Positions 1-8,111 of a stretch of 64,000 nucleotides of DNA are shown here, in pieces. Source of the DNA: Acidobacteriaceae bacterium (GTDB lineage: Bacteria; Acidobacteriota; Terriglobia; Terriglobales; Acidobacteriaceae). The stretch's first letter is position 1, and each line of letters begins with the position of its first letter. The stretch covers positions 1-64,000 of the forward strand of contig JASHRF010000053.1 of assembly GCA_030037545.1 (NCBI GenBank). The letters run 5' to 3'. The notes under the pieces were generated by a model. It was not told where the DNA came from. It saw only the letters and a list, made by a program, of their open reading frames with translations, and searched no databases. The translations under genes and the position numbers were made by a program.

Positions 1-471
1 CTCGACGGGGTTGGAGTCGACGCTGTCGGCCGTCGCGTAGATATCGGCAACGCCGTAGGGAAGCCCTCCTGTCGAGGGCGCCGGGTTTGGAGGGTTGCAG
101 ATGGTATAGTCGGCGATGCCGCCGCCGGTGTTGCGGTTCCAGGTGCCTGCACAGATGTCGCCGGTGGGCGAGATGTCGACCAACTGGTTGTTGGAGGTGC
201 CGTAGGAGTACTGGCTGGAGCTGACCGAGGCGCCGGCGCCGGTGCAGGTATAGGCGGAGGGCGCCGAGGCCTGGCGGGTCTGCCCGTAGGCCATGGAGAT
301 GCCGCCGATCTCCGGCTGCAGGATGATGGAGGTAACCGCAGTGACGGGTTCGCCGTAGCCCGAGGTGACGGGGCAATATTTAGCGGCCGGGTTGCGCACG
401 CACCCGGTAATGGAAATCCCGGCCGGCGCCGCCAGGCCCAACATGCAAACAAGGGTCAAAAACCGCCGCAT
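1..471 (-). CDS. Secreted lipoprotein-like hypothetical, C-terminus beyond window
   Basis: An open frame of 157 codons runs without a stop from an ATG at 469-471 off the left edge. The start is preceded by a purine-rich GGGGAGG ribosome site 5-6 bases upstream. The product begins with a signal peptide (MRRF, then a hydrophobic stretch) ending in the lipobox I-T-G-C, with Cys about residue 24, so a lipid-anchored envelope protein is likely. The remainder is rich in Ser, Thr, Gly, Tyr and Cys and resembles low-complexity extracytoplasmic proteins. No enzymatic motif is visible in the part present, so no function is assigned. Confidence 0.7.
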   Translation of the reverse strand, partial: MRRFLTLVCMLGLAAPAGISITGCVRNPAAKYCPVTSGYGEPVTAVTSIILQPEIGGISMAYGQTRQASAPSAYTCTGAGASVSSSQYSYGTSNNQLVDISPTGDICAGTWNRNTGGGIADYTICNPPNPAPSTGGLPYGVADIYATADSVDSNPVE

Positions 472-1156
472 GAATCCTCCCCGCCCCGCTCGATGGCACC
501 GCGGAACGGTTTCTTTCCCATCCGTGAAAGAAATGACTGTTTTGTGCCCGCCGGTTTCCACCCGGGTGGGCGCCCGGCCCGAATTGCGACCAGGAACAAA
601 CCTCCGAACGAACTTCCAGAACGCCGCGCTGGGACGCCTCCGTTTCCAGACGCCTCCTCACATCGACGTTGTGGGTGGGCGAGCAAATGCCTAGCCTAAA
701 GAGAAAGTGTAACAGGACCGGACGGCCTCGGCATTCTCCGGGACGGGGATGGGGATGGGCCCCGAGCCGGCCAACGCGAACTGGGCGCAACGCAGGAGCA
801 TATCAAAATTCGAAATGATTCCGGCGAGAAGCGGAATGAAGGATAGCGATCCATTCTGGAGCACGGGCGGCGCTTAACGTTCTTTGCAGACGGCCAGGCG
901 CTCGGCAATGCGCTGGACTTGTTCTCCTCGGCGGCGACGGGATTCGGGAATCAGGATCCGAATCGATTCCGCGGACCGATGTGGACGGTGACAGCAGCTC
1001 GCCCCAGGCTATCCTCTTGGGAACCGTGCGCGCGGCCGACATTCGAATCTCTTCGGGAGAAAGCCCTGCGAACAGCGCAACCAAGCCAAGGGCAGAGACC
1101 ACATTTCAAGACCACATTTCCTGATTCCGGGTGAAAAGAATTTTAGCGAACTGGCC

Positions 1157-1302
1157 TGGTGTCTTGTCCCTGAAGTTCGCAACATAAATCCCGCTGTCAT
1201 TCTGAGCGAACGGGGCCCCAAACGCCTTTCAGTTTGGGGGTGGTGAGTCGAAGAATCTGCTTTTTTCGACTTCGAATTATGACACGAACTTCCGGGACAC
1301 CA
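1157..1302. repeat. Inverted-repeat element containing a GTCATTCTGAGCGAA-type repeat
   Basis: The ends are imperfect inverted repeats: a left arm starting TGGTGTCTTGTCCCTGAAG and a right arm whose reverse complement starts TGGTGTCCCGGAAGTTCG. Between them lies a sequence of the form GTCATTCTGAGCGA...GAGTCGAAGAATCTGC, a motif that recurs as GTCATCCCGAGCGAGCGCA at 17329. It is non-coding and abuts the next element at 1305. A small non-autonomous element or the edge of a REP-like sequence is the likeliest reading. Confidence 0.55.
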
Positions 1303-1304
1303 CA

Positions 1305-1440
1305 CTAGCAGCCTGTGGTAAAAGTCGAGTTTTGAAAGGACACGGCTTCAGCCGTGCCGTAAGTGGTCTCAAATCAATGCGGCTTTAGCCGCTGAGAATG
1401 GGTTTTTCTCGAATTTTTGACTTTCGCCACAAGCTGCCAG
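1305..1440. repeat. MITE-like hairpin element, type I (copy 1)
   Basis: This 136-bp element starts CTAGCAGCCTGTGG and ends CCACAAGCTGCCAG, which are near-perfect inverted repeats. The inside holds two hairpins, one around GGCTTTAGCC and one around GGCACGGCTTCAGCCGTGCC, in inverted order relative to copy 2 at 47540-47675. The two copies match along most of their length when one is reverse-complemented. No reading frame is present. Mobility is inferred from the ends, the two copies and the different contexts. Confidence 0.75.
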
Positions 1441-1504
1441 GGGAGTGACTTTGGTCGCAGTACCATCTTTCCCGGCTGAGTAGATTCAAGAGCAGGACAT
1501 TCCG

Positions 1505-2425
1505 ATGAACACCCCTTGCACTACCGTCCGAGACATCGCCATCGAGCAGTCCGTTTCCATCCGCGTCTTCGAGAAATTCGGCATCGATTACCGTTGCGGC
1601 GGGCGCAAGTCGCTGGCCCAGGCATGCCAGGAGCGCTCGCTCGACCCGCAGGCCGTACTCGCGGCCGTCGAAATTGCGAGTGAAGCGCGCCCGGATGCTG
1701 CGCCAGCGCCGGACTGCACCTCTGCCTTGCCGTTGTCAAGCCCTTGCCAAGGCCACATCGTCCGCATCGCGTTCATTCGGCGGGAAATATATTTTCGCCC
1801 TTCGTTGCGGGTTAATTTCACCGTTCCGCTATGCTGTGAAAAAACGTTCCCAGGCACTCGTGGCTGCTCGAGAATCCGGGGCCCAGCAGGCGCAAAGAAG
1901 CGCAAGAAAGTTAAGTTTTCTTGCATGAAACTGCATGTTAATCGCACCCGAAAACGCATCCAACCATCAGAAAACGAGGAGCTTCATGGCAGAATCCCAC
2001 GCACCCCCCCCGGGGGGTACATTACGAACCTGAAATCAACACTGCCGGCGCGCCAATTCCAAGTGCGATTGTCCTGGGAGATGATGCTCTTTCCGTACAT
2101 TACCAATCTGGAATGTAACCCGGCAGCGTTCGGCCCCCGCTCGCTGGGCTGCTTCGGAACGGTCGGGAATCCCATCGGCGTCATGATGGCCGAGCATGAT
2201 TCAGCCGCAGAGATGCTGGCCGAAATTTGCGAGCTTAGCCGCGATTACACCCGCCGGAAGGAGCGTGCTCTACCCGCGGCTTCTACCAGGGTCTCTCCGA
2301 ATTCGAGAACGACTTGCATCGGCACGTGCACCTCGAAAACAAGAAAGTTGCGGGCAATCGCGCTCATTGCCGGGCCGCTGGACGCGGATGCGGCCTCAAA
2401 GTGCGTTGGACCGCTGAACCGTCAT
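1505..2425 (+). pseudogene. ric: Iron-sulfur repair di-iron protein RIC/YtfE/ScdA, disrupted
   Basis: RIC proteins repair Fe-S clusters damaged by nitric oxide or oxidants. The first ~60 residues match the N-terminal ScdA_N (DUF542) domain, though the usual Cys-Cys-Gly-Gly is Arg-Cys-Gly-Gly here. From 1733 to about 2070 the frame is replaced by a repeat found twice more in this window. From about 2150 the hemerythrin domain resumes (Asn-Pro-Ile-Gly-Val-Met-Met-Ala-Glu-His-Asp). A one-base frameshift near 2248-2256 then moves the next motif (Pro-Glu-Gly-Ala-Cys and Asp-Leu-His-Arg-His-Val-His-Leu-Glu-Asn) to another frame, and the last conserved block is lost. The open frame runs on to 2485, overlapping the next gene, but its product cannot be a working RIC protein. 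The insert happens to keep the frame open, so an automatic caller would report an intact 326-residue protein. Confidence 0.85.
1733..2070 (+). repeat. Interspersed repeat R1, copy A (inside ric)
   Basis: About 338 bp matching 8868-9202 and 38158-38624 in reverse complement. Shared landmarks are TTGTCAAG near one end, CGGCGGGAAATATATTTTC, a CTCGAGAATCC block, GTTAATCGCACCCGAAAACG, a C8G6 palindromic tract, and AATCAACACTGCCGGCG at the other end. It has no conserved reading frame. Its presence in the middle of ric gives the best direct evidence that R1 has moved. Confidence 0.85.
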
Positions 2426-2481
2426 TTGGCTTTTGAGAACAAACGAAACGCTGCAACGCAGCCGCTCAGAGAGCGAAAGAG

Positions 2482-3576
2482 ATGACCGCACAAACTGCAC
2501 CCGGAATAACGACCGCTGCAAAAAGGAAGCCGCTGACCCGCCGCTCGGCACCGGACCGCTCCCAGTTCATCAGGCATGCTGTGCAGTGGGCTTTCATGGC
2601 GCTGAACGCATGGCTCGGCATACAGCTCTACCTCTGGGTGCGTTATTTCGAGCGCGGCGGCGCGAGCCTCTACGTGCCTCGCCCTCCGGGAGTCGAAGGT
2701 TGGTTGCCCATCGCCGGCCTTATGAATTCGAAGTTGTTTCTGCTTACCGGCAGCGTGCCGGCAATCCATCCGGCCGCCATGGTCCTGTTCGCGGTCTTCC
2801 TGCTGATGAGTCTGGCTCTGAAGAGGGCCTTCTGCTCCTGGCTGTGCCCCGTGGGAACAGTCTCGGAATATCTGGGCAAACTGGGCCGCAAGACCTTCGG
2901 GCGAAATATGCATTTGCCCCGTTGGGCTGACTTCCCGCTCCGTGGGTTGAAGTATCTGCTGCTCGGTTTCTTTGTTGTCTTCATCGGCGCCATGTCGGCC
3001 GAAGCGCTGCAGAGCTTCATGGAAACGCCTTACGGCCTGCTTGTTGACGTGAAGATGCTCAACTTCTTCCGCGATATCGGGCAGACCGCCGTGATAATTC
3101 TTGCCCTGCTCGTTCTGCTCTCGCTGTTGGTCGAAAACTTCTGGTGCCGCTATCTCTGCCCTTACGGCGCACTGATGGGCCTGGTCTCGCTGCTAAGCCC
3201 GGCTAAGATTCGCCGCGACACGGATGCTTGCGTCGATTGCGGCAAGTGTGCTCGAGCCTGCCCCTCTGGTTTACGCGTAGATCGGCTCGTCCAAATTCGG
3301 TCTGTCGAGTGTACGGCGTGCATGTCCTGTGTCGCAGCTTGCCCGGCCCAAGACGCCCTGCAATTCTCTTTGCCGCCGCGCCGCGCTGCGGCGCCTGCTC
3401 AGCGCTGGTATCGCCGCACCATCGGCCCGCTGGCTGTCACCGCCATCCTTGCGTACTTATTCTTTGGGCTTATATTTCTTGCCAGAGCTACGAACCATTG
3501 GCAAACCAACATTCCCCGTGCCGTCTATATGAATTTGGTTCCCAACGCGAACGAAGCCACCCATCCAGAAATCTAG
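2482..3576 (+). CDS. Membrane-bound polyferredoxin (NapH/NosR-C-terminal type)
   Basis: A 364-residue integral membrane protein with about five or six hydrophobic segments. Two Cys-rich loops of the NapH/NosR type are visible, C-S-W-L-C-P-V-G about residue 113 and C-R-Y-L-C-P-Y-G about residue 220. They are followed by two ferredoxin-like 4Fe-4S motifs, C-V-D-C-G-K-C-A-R-A-C-P (about 249) and C-T-A-C-M-S-C-V-A-A-C-P (about 274). A final membrane segment closes the protein. Such proteins pass electrons between the quinone pool and periplasmic or membrane partners. The ATG overlaps the end of the degenerate ric frame and is preceded by a purine-rich stretch. The pairing with ric suggests a former role in nitrosative stress or Fe-S maintenance, which is inference. 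All cluster ligands are present and the frame is intact. Confidence 0.85.
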   Translation: MTAQTAPGITTAAKRKPLTRRSAPDRSQFIRHAVQWAFMALNAWLGIQLYLWVRYFERGGASLYVPRPPGVEGWLPIAGLMNSKLFLLTGSVPAIHPAAMVLFAVFLLMSLALKRAFCSWLCPVGTVSEYLGKLGRKTFGRNMHLPRWADFPLRGLKYLLLGFFVVFIGAMSAEALQSFMETPYGLLVDVKMLNFFRDIGQTAVIILALLVLLSLLVENFWCRYLCPYGALMGLVSLLSPAKIRRDTDACVDCGKCARACPSGLRVDRLVQIRSVECTACMSCVAACPAQDALQFSLPPRRAAAPAQRWYRRTIGPLAVTAILAYLFFGLIFLARATNHWQTNIPRAVYMNLVPNANEATHPEI

Positions 3577-3604
3577 CCTGTGTACACCGGAGGTCAACGG
3601 GCAG

Positions 3605-4431
3605 ATTTTATGGGGCTTCGTGTAATGAGCCAGAGCCGGATCGAGTGCAGATTCCCCGATACGATCGTCGAACAGCGCTTCTGCAAAGCGCGTCTTTCCG
3701 ACTCCGGACAGTCCCACAAGACGCACGACCCCGCGCGAGGCGCGCAATCGGGTGCGGATGCGCTGGATGCCCTCCCGAACCGAGAGATCCTTGTCGGCGA
3801 TCTCGGTCCGGATTCAGATTCGGGCTTTCTCATCAACCGGGTATTCGTCCGAGGTTCCGGCGGGTTGCCGCCGCCCAGTTGCCATAGGATTGCCATCCGT
3901 GCAGGGGACGACCAATCTTTTGCCTGACCCAATGAATGAGGCCCGAGTGACTTCTGACCCACGTTGCGATCCGGTTGCGATCGTAAAAATCGATGCTGAG
4001 TTGTTCCGGGTTCGGCAAGCCGGCCAGGGCCGCGTGCATCTTCTTTTTTCGATTCCGGAGGGCAGTATCACTGACCGAGCCCCGAGAGCTGACGATGATG
4101 TACGCTCCCGAATGCTCCGCGAGTTCGATGATCGAGGGCCTGAGCACATCGTTCGGTCGCATCTCTTCCCAGATCTTGACGGGCGGCATGTCCGTCGCCT
4201 TGACTTGAAACCCGGTATTGGGGCGCGGAATGAATCCGTCGATTGTTTTTCCCGAAGGAAGTTCCACCCGGACATCCACTCCGCCGTCGGTCGCGTTCTG
4301 ATCGCCCCCCAAGTGACATAGGCAGCGGAGAGAGCGGCCACCCGCACTTCGGCTTCGCACAGCAGCCCGACAAGCTCACGAAGATCCTCGTCACTCAGAA
4401 GCGCGATGTGATCCCCAGTGATTTCCAGCAT
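3605..4431 (-). pseudogene. Remnant of a large defence-like STAND/P-loop NTPase
   Basis: Read leftwards from an ATG at 4431, conserved segments lie in several frames. The order is an N-terminal alpha-helical part (MLEITGDHIALL), a nuclease-like region with Gly-Gly-Asp-Gln-Asn-Ala-Thr-Asp-Gly-Gly-Val-Asp-Val-Arg and Gly-Phe-Gln-Val-Lys, then a P-loop segment, Leu-Val-Gly-Leu-Ser-Gly-Val-Gly-Lys-Thr. At least three frame changes are needed: one in a G run at 4303-4308, one near 3860 and one near 3815. The match stops soon after the Walker A motif, near 3605, so most of the ATPase and all sensor domains are gone. The Asp plus Gln-x-Lys pattern recalls a restriction-type nuclease fused to a STAND ATPase. 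The gene is dead. The family assignment is from memory. Confidence 0.7.
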
Positions 4432-4546
4432 CACAACATGATAATTCGATCTGTTGGGCGGAGATCGAGAACGCTGAGGGACGACCACGCCCACGCGTGC
4501 GAGCACTGACCATCCAGACACAACATTCAGCGTCAGCGTTTCAAAT

Positions 4547-5225
4547 TCAATTCAACCCGAAGGGAGGCTCCGCGCTGGTCCATTCGTATTGTTCCGGTGG
4601 TGGATCAATCTTGCGGAAGAACGCGGTATCCTCGCCGGATTGAAGCCATCGGATCGAATCTTTCAAATCACCACGGTCAAATACCGCAACATGCGCTGCC
4701 GCAGTTGCGTAGTGCGGGGGCACTACGCATTGCGCCGCGCATGAGATGATTGCAAGTTCAAAAACGAAGCTTACATCTTGATTCATGCGTGATTGAAGAT
4801 CGGATCGAACGGTCACGAGATTCGCATAGTCCCACTCCTCGGGTGCTCCTACCGTGCATGAGCACAGCAAAACGCGGTTTCGCTCTTTGTGATAAGCGAC
4901 GATATCAAGACTCCCGAGGCGGCTGGTTGCCAAGAGGAGGTACTCGAATTCTCCGGGGACGATTGGGGAATAACCGTAAAGGGAAAGAAGCCACGCGACG
5001 TAACGCTCAAATGACCGTTGCTCTTTCTCAGGAGCACCTCTGTAGACTCCCGATTGCACTCAAAGAAGCATCTCTCTGGCCAATCGGTCAACCGAACCTC
5101 CGAGGCATCGAAATATTGTCGGGAGTTATCTATCCGTCGGTTGCCACTGCGGCGCTCGGCGACAATGTCGCCATCCTTCCATCGGAGGTGGACAAGAAGA
5201 TGGCTCTCCTGGAAGTGAACTTCCT
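4547..5225 (-). pseudogene. Decayed hypothetical gene, possibly nuclease-like
   Basis: The main open part (4547-5059, 170 codons) contains a compact segment, Gly-Ser-Leu-Asp-Ile-Val-Ala-Tyr followed by a hydrophobic strand Val-Leu-Leu-Cys-Ser-Cys-Thr. This recalls the Asp...(E/C)xx core of restriction-endonuclease folds without the normal catalytic Lys. It begins with GTG directly after a TGA, with no good ribosome site. Just upstream in another frame the sequence Leu-Thr-Asp-Trp-Pro-Glu-Arg-Cys-Phe-Phe-Glu-Cys-Asn-Arg-Glu reads as natural continuation, so a frameshift near 5055 is likely. It lies beside the decayed NTPase and the tRNA, consistent with an eroding island. I do not recognise the family with certainty. 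Confidence 0.5.
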
Positions 5226-5531
5226 TACGGTGGATTCAGCGCGCATGATCACTGACAAAGGAACAAGCACTGCCGCCGAGATGCGGGTGATAGCGTATGA
5301 CTGCTCTCGTGCGACGGAGGAGGGCTACCTGGTTTGGGGGCAGAAGAGTCAGATATTTCCAAGGGGCAACGACGGTATGAACCTGTCTGACCTGCGGGCC
5401 CTTAAGCCAGATGGCGGGTGGTCCAAGAATGCCCCTGCTTGATAAACGTGTGATCGGCGTATCGAAGCTCCGCTGACCTAATTTTCGCCTAGGTGCGATT
5501 CCGAAGTTGCGGGGTATAATTTTTCTACGAA
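5226..5531. other. Intergenic region upstream of tRNA-Gly
   Basis: No gene is supported here. A perfect TATAAT at 5515-5520 lies 12 bases before the tRNA and is its probable -10 box. The -35 region is weak. Apparent reading frames on the minus strand that cross the tRNA are artefacts of translating tRNA sequence. Confidence 0.5.
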
Positions 5532-5606
5532 GCGGGAGTAGCTCAATGGTAGAGTAGCGGCTTCCCAAGCCGTTGGTTGCGGGTTCGATCCCCGTCTCCC
5601 GCTCCA
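5532..5606 (+). tRNA. tRNA-Gly (anticodon CCC)
   Basis: A full cloverleaf can be folded: acceptor GCGGGAG/CTCCCGC, D-arm starting GCTC, anticodon stem GCGGC/GCCGT with loop TTCCCAA giving anticodon CCC, T-arm GCGGG-TTCGATC-CCCGT, and an encoded 3' CCA. It decodes GGG. A TATAAT box lies just upstream. The gene sits at the boundary between decayed defence-type genes and conserved chromosomal genes, a common place for integration. Confidence 0.95.
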
Positions 5607-5674
5607 GCTTGAATAGCGATTCCAAAACTCGTCGACTCGTACATATCGAGGTTCAGCCTGTCGTGCGCGTCATC

Positions 5675-5782
5675 TTGGACAGTATGGACAGTAACGAGCA
5701 AACCGGTTTCCACCTGGGGAAGCCAAATTTCCAAAATATCCCCGAATTTTCGACTTTTATTCGCACTGTTCATACTGTCCAA
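5675..5782. repeat. Short element with 18-bp inverted ends beside a tRNA stub
   Basis: TTGGACAGTATGGACAGT at 5675-5692 is repeated in reverse complement at 5765-5782 with one mismatch. The 72 bp between are AT-rich for this genome and have no gene. The unit lies between the complete tRNA-Gly and the tRNA 3' stub, so it could be a small inserted element that destroyed the second tRNA. Confidence 0.6.
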
Positions 5783-5795
5783 AATTTGAAATGTC

Positions 5796-5823
5796 GCCGG
5801 TTCGATCCCGGTCTTCCGCTCCA
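5796..5823 (+). pseudogene. 3' stub of a second tRNA (T-arm, acceptor strand, CCA)
   Basis: The sequence carries a T-loop TTCGATC in a GCCGG/CCGGT stem, followed by CTTCCGC, a discriminator T and CCA. It resembles but does not equal the same part of the intact tRNA-Gly. The 5' three quarters of the gene are missing. The implied acceptor partner GCGGAAG is typical of other tRNA-Gly isoacceptors, so a former tandem tRNA-Gly pair is likely. An attachment-site remnant is the alternative. Confidence 0.65.
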
Positions 5824-5851
5824 ATTTCCTAGCGCGTTGAAACCTGAACTC

Positions 5852-6355
5852 TCACATGCTTTCCTGAATCTTGAGCACGAAGCAGGTGACGGTCTTGTCA
5901 GCAGAGACCAGGAACTGGTGCGGCGTGCCGGCCGGAACGTGGACGAACTCGCCGGCGCGGAGCTCCTGGCCGATGCCGCCTTCGATGGTGTCGCCGCGGG
6001 TTTCGCCGGGAGCGTTCAGCCGCGCGCCGCGCACTTTGCCGCCGGTGACCAGCGTGGCCGCGCCGGATAACACATAAAACAAATCGGCCCATTTATCGTG
6101 CACTTCCACATCGCCGTTGCGGCTGCGGAAGGAAAGCATAGCGCGATGCTGCGGATACTCGCGCAGCGTTTCACTGGCCTGGCCATCGCCAGCGCGCGCC
6201 AGCTTGCGCAAATAGGCGGCGCGCTCCAGCAGGATGGCGGGAGTCCAGTGGTCCGGTTGGGCCGGATCGGCGGATTTGCGGCGCACCGGTTGCGGCACAG
6301 GCTCATCGCCCATGACGGCACGCAGAATCTGCGCGGACACTCTATCGATTTCCAT
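5852..6355 (-). CDS. Cupin-domain protein
   Basis: A 167-residue protein with an N-terminal helical segment and a C-terminal single cupin fold (about residues 75-165). The second cupin motif is visible as Gly-Glu-Phe-Val-His-Val-Pro-Ala-Gly-Thr-Pro-His-Gln-Phe, with metal-type His residues. The first motif is weaker (Val-His-Asp-Lys-Trp-Ala-Asp-Leu-Phe-Tyr-Val-Leu-Ser-Gly). The substrate cannot be inferred. Its start overlaps the end of the uracil-DNA glycosylase gene by 14 bases on the same strand, so the two are probably co-transcribed. Confidence 0.8.
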   Translation of the reverse strand: MEIDRVSAQILRAVMGDEPVPQPVRRKSADPAQPDHWTPAILLERAAYLRKLARAGDGQASETLREYPQHRAMLSFRSRNGDVEVHDKWADLFYVLSGAATLVTGGKVRGARLNAPGETRGDTIEGGIGQELRAGEFVHVPAGTPHQFLVSADKTVTCFVLKIQESM

Positions 6356-7106
6356 GCTTGCTCCTCGGGGTGTAGGTGCGTGCGGAAGCCGGCGGCTTTT
6401 CGGTGGCGAGTGCGGCCAGCTCGCGCGCGCGCTCGAAGACGGTTAGCAGCATGGGCCGCGTAAGCTTTCCGGTGTTCGTGTTCTGCAGCGACGGATGATA
6501 ACTGGCGATAGCGCGCAGGCCGCCGGGAAGCACAAACTCCGCCCCGTGGGCGAAGACGAAGCGCGAGCGCGGCAGTGATGACGAACCGTCGGCCGTGCGC
6601 CCCATGTGGGCCAGCAGACCTTCGAACGCGATGCGGCCCAGGCAGACCACTACGCGCAGATTGCCGAGCAGGGCGATTTCGCGATCCAGCCACGGCGCGC
6701 AGTTACGCAGCTCCGCGGGCGTGGGCTTGTTCCCCGGCGGAGCGCAGCGGGCCACCGAGGTGATCCAGAGATCGCTCAGTTCCATGCCGTCGTCACGCGA
6801 CCGTGCCGTGGGCTGCGAGGCAAATCCGGCCGCGTGCAGCACAGGATATAAAAAATCCCCCGAACCGTCGCCGGTAAAGGGTCTCCCCGTCCGATTTGAC
6901 CCATGCGCGCCCGGCGCCAGCCCCAGCGCCAGCACGCGGGCCTGCGGATCGCCGAAGGATGGCACCGGTTTGCCCCAGTACTCGCAATCGGAGTAGGCGC
7001 GGCGCCGCACGCGCGCGATCTCAGCGCAATGCGCGCGCAACCTTGGACAAAGCTCGCAGGCAACAATGCGCGCATTCAGAGCTGCAAGCGTTGCGGCTCC
7101 AGCCAT
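6342..7106 (-). CDS. udgB: Uracil-DNA glycosylase, family 5 (UdgB type)
   Basis: This 254-residue enzyme would remove uracil, and probably hypoxanthine, from DNA as the first step of base-excision repair. The N-terminal Cys pair (Cys-Glu-Leu-Cys-Pro-Arg-Leu) begins the Fe-S ligand set usual in families 4 and 5. The active-site motif Gly-Leu-Ala-Pro-Gly-Ala-His-Gly-Ser-Asn-Arg-Thr-Gly-Arg-Pro-Phe-Thr-Gly-Asp (about residues 62-80) is of the family-5 form. The late motif Tyr-His-Pro-Ser-Leu-Gln-Asn-Thr-Asn-Thr-Gly-Lys-Leu is intact. The downstream cupin overlaps it, suggesting one transcript. The length is normal. Confidence 0.9.
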   Translation of the reverse strand: MAGAATLAALNARIVACELCPRLRAHCAEIARVRRRAYSDCEYWGKPVPSFGDPQARVLALGLAPGAHGSNRTGRPFTGDGSGDFLYPVLHAAGFASQPTARSRDDGMELSDLWITSVARCAPPGNKPTPAELRNCAPWLDREIALLGNLRVVVCLGRIAFEGLLAHMGRTADGSSSLPRSRFVFAHGAEFVLPGGLRAIASYHPSLQNTNTGKLTRPMLLTVFERARELAALATEKPPASARTYTPRSKHGNR

Positions 7107-7253
7107 GATGGAATTCTACTTCCGCGCGCGGCCTCAGGCACATGCGCTCCGTTGGCCTTCGATCCCAAACTGCGGCGCCATGCGCGCAGACAGCCCTTAG
7201 CAGCTTGATCTCCATCGCTATCGTGCCGGTTTGCGCGCAAAGATAGCTCTCAA

Positions 7254-7931
7254 TTAAGGATTGGCGGAGGCCAGGTTCGTGGAAACACCGCCCGGCACTG
7301 TAACGTTGACCGTCGCGTTCACGACCGACTGCGCACCCGTGCTCGTCTCCTCCCCGTATCCCGTGACGGTGTATGCGAAGGTCCCGGCCGTCAAGGTCTT
7401 GCCGTTGCCCCCGCAGGCGCCGATTCCCGCCAGGCCGGCCAGCGAGCCGAAAGCGATCAACGTCAGCGTGAGCCAGCGTGCCCCCCGCCGCCGCAAGCCG
7501 AGGCCGAACACTACCAGGCCGGCCAACGCCAGGCTACCTGCTCCCCAATGGGCCGGGCGACGCAGCAGTTTGACGGGGCAGGGGTTGGAGCAAGGAGGAA
7601 TATACGCGACCAGGTTGACACTCTCCGTCAACGTCGCATTCGCGTTCAGCGTGTAACCCGCCTGCGCTATCGGACTACCCGTGTAGTTGCATTGAGGCAA
7701 GATCGATCCGGTGGGCGGATTCGCAGGACCGCAACTGACGCTCACTGTTCCGGCAAAACCGTCCACCGAAGTCAGCGTGAACGGAATGGAACCGGTCCCG
7801 CTACTGGACATGGTCACATTGCTGGCCGTGATGGTGAAGCTTGGCGTGGCGCCAAACGCCCGCTCGCCGCCTGACCCGCAGACGAATGCGAGACTCAATC
7901 CGGAGAGAAGAAGCGCTCTGCAGCCCCTCAT
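7254..7931 (-). CDS. Secreted Ig-like hypothetical protein with internal membrane segments
   Basis: Translation probably begins at the ATG at 7929-7931, which has GGAAAGGA eight bases upstream, rather than at the farther start at 7970. The product of about 225 residues has a signal peptide, a beta-rich domain (Thr-Ile-Thr-Ala-Ser-Asn-Val-Thr to Cys-Asn-Tyr-Thr-Gly), then two hydrophobic stretches flanking Gly-Leu-Arg-Arg-Arg-Gly. It ends with a second short beta segment. The order resembles acidobacterial extracellular proteins in which Ig-like repeats follow hydrophobic Ala/Gly/Leu segments. No enzymatic motif is present. Confidence 0.65.
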   Translation of the reverse strand: MRGCRALLLSGLSLAFVCGSGGERAFGATPSFTITASNVTMSSSGTGSIPFTLTSVDGFAGTVSVSCGPANPPTGSILPQCNYTGSPIAQAGYTLNANATLTESVNLVAYIPPCSNPCPVKLLRRPAHWGAGSLALAGLVVFGLGLRRRGARWLTLTLIAFGSLAGLAGIGACGGNGKTLTAGTFAYTVTGYGEETSTGAQSVVNATVNVTVPGGVSTNLASANP

Positions 7932-8111
7932 AATACAGATCCTTTCCGGGACGCATTTTTGGGGACCCATCGGTTAAACGGAATTCTAATCCAGGGATGA
8001 CTGGCAGTACACTTAATTTCCCCCGGCTGCGTTCCTTTTCCGCTTGCCCATCGGATTGATTCACGCCTCTTCGCACCCCCCTTGTGGCAAACTTGGTGGC
8101 AGAGGAAAGCG

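Larger units (their letters stand above)
472..1504. other. 1-kb intergenic region with repeats
   Basis: I see no convincing gene between the lipoprotein and the ric pseudogene. Positions 880-990 in the plus frame read like a scrap of coding sequence (Phe-Ala-Asp-Gly, then Asn-Arg-Phe-Arg-Gly-Pro), but it has no start, no frame continuity and no family I can name. The right half, 1157-1440, is made of two repeat elements described separately. Confidence 0.5.

Noticed and set aside
1505..2485. Intact 326-residue RIC protein
   Set aside because: The central third is repeat R1 and the C-terminal motif is in another frame, so the long frame is accidental.
3605..5823. Active integrative element or prophage at the tRNA
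   Set aside because: No integrase, intact defence gene or clear pair of identical attachment sites was found; only remnants remain.
5236..5824. Minus-strand frames containing Thr-Gly-Ile-Glu-Pro-Ala-Thr
   Set aside because: This phrase arises from translating tRNA sequence; the tRNA itself explains the region.
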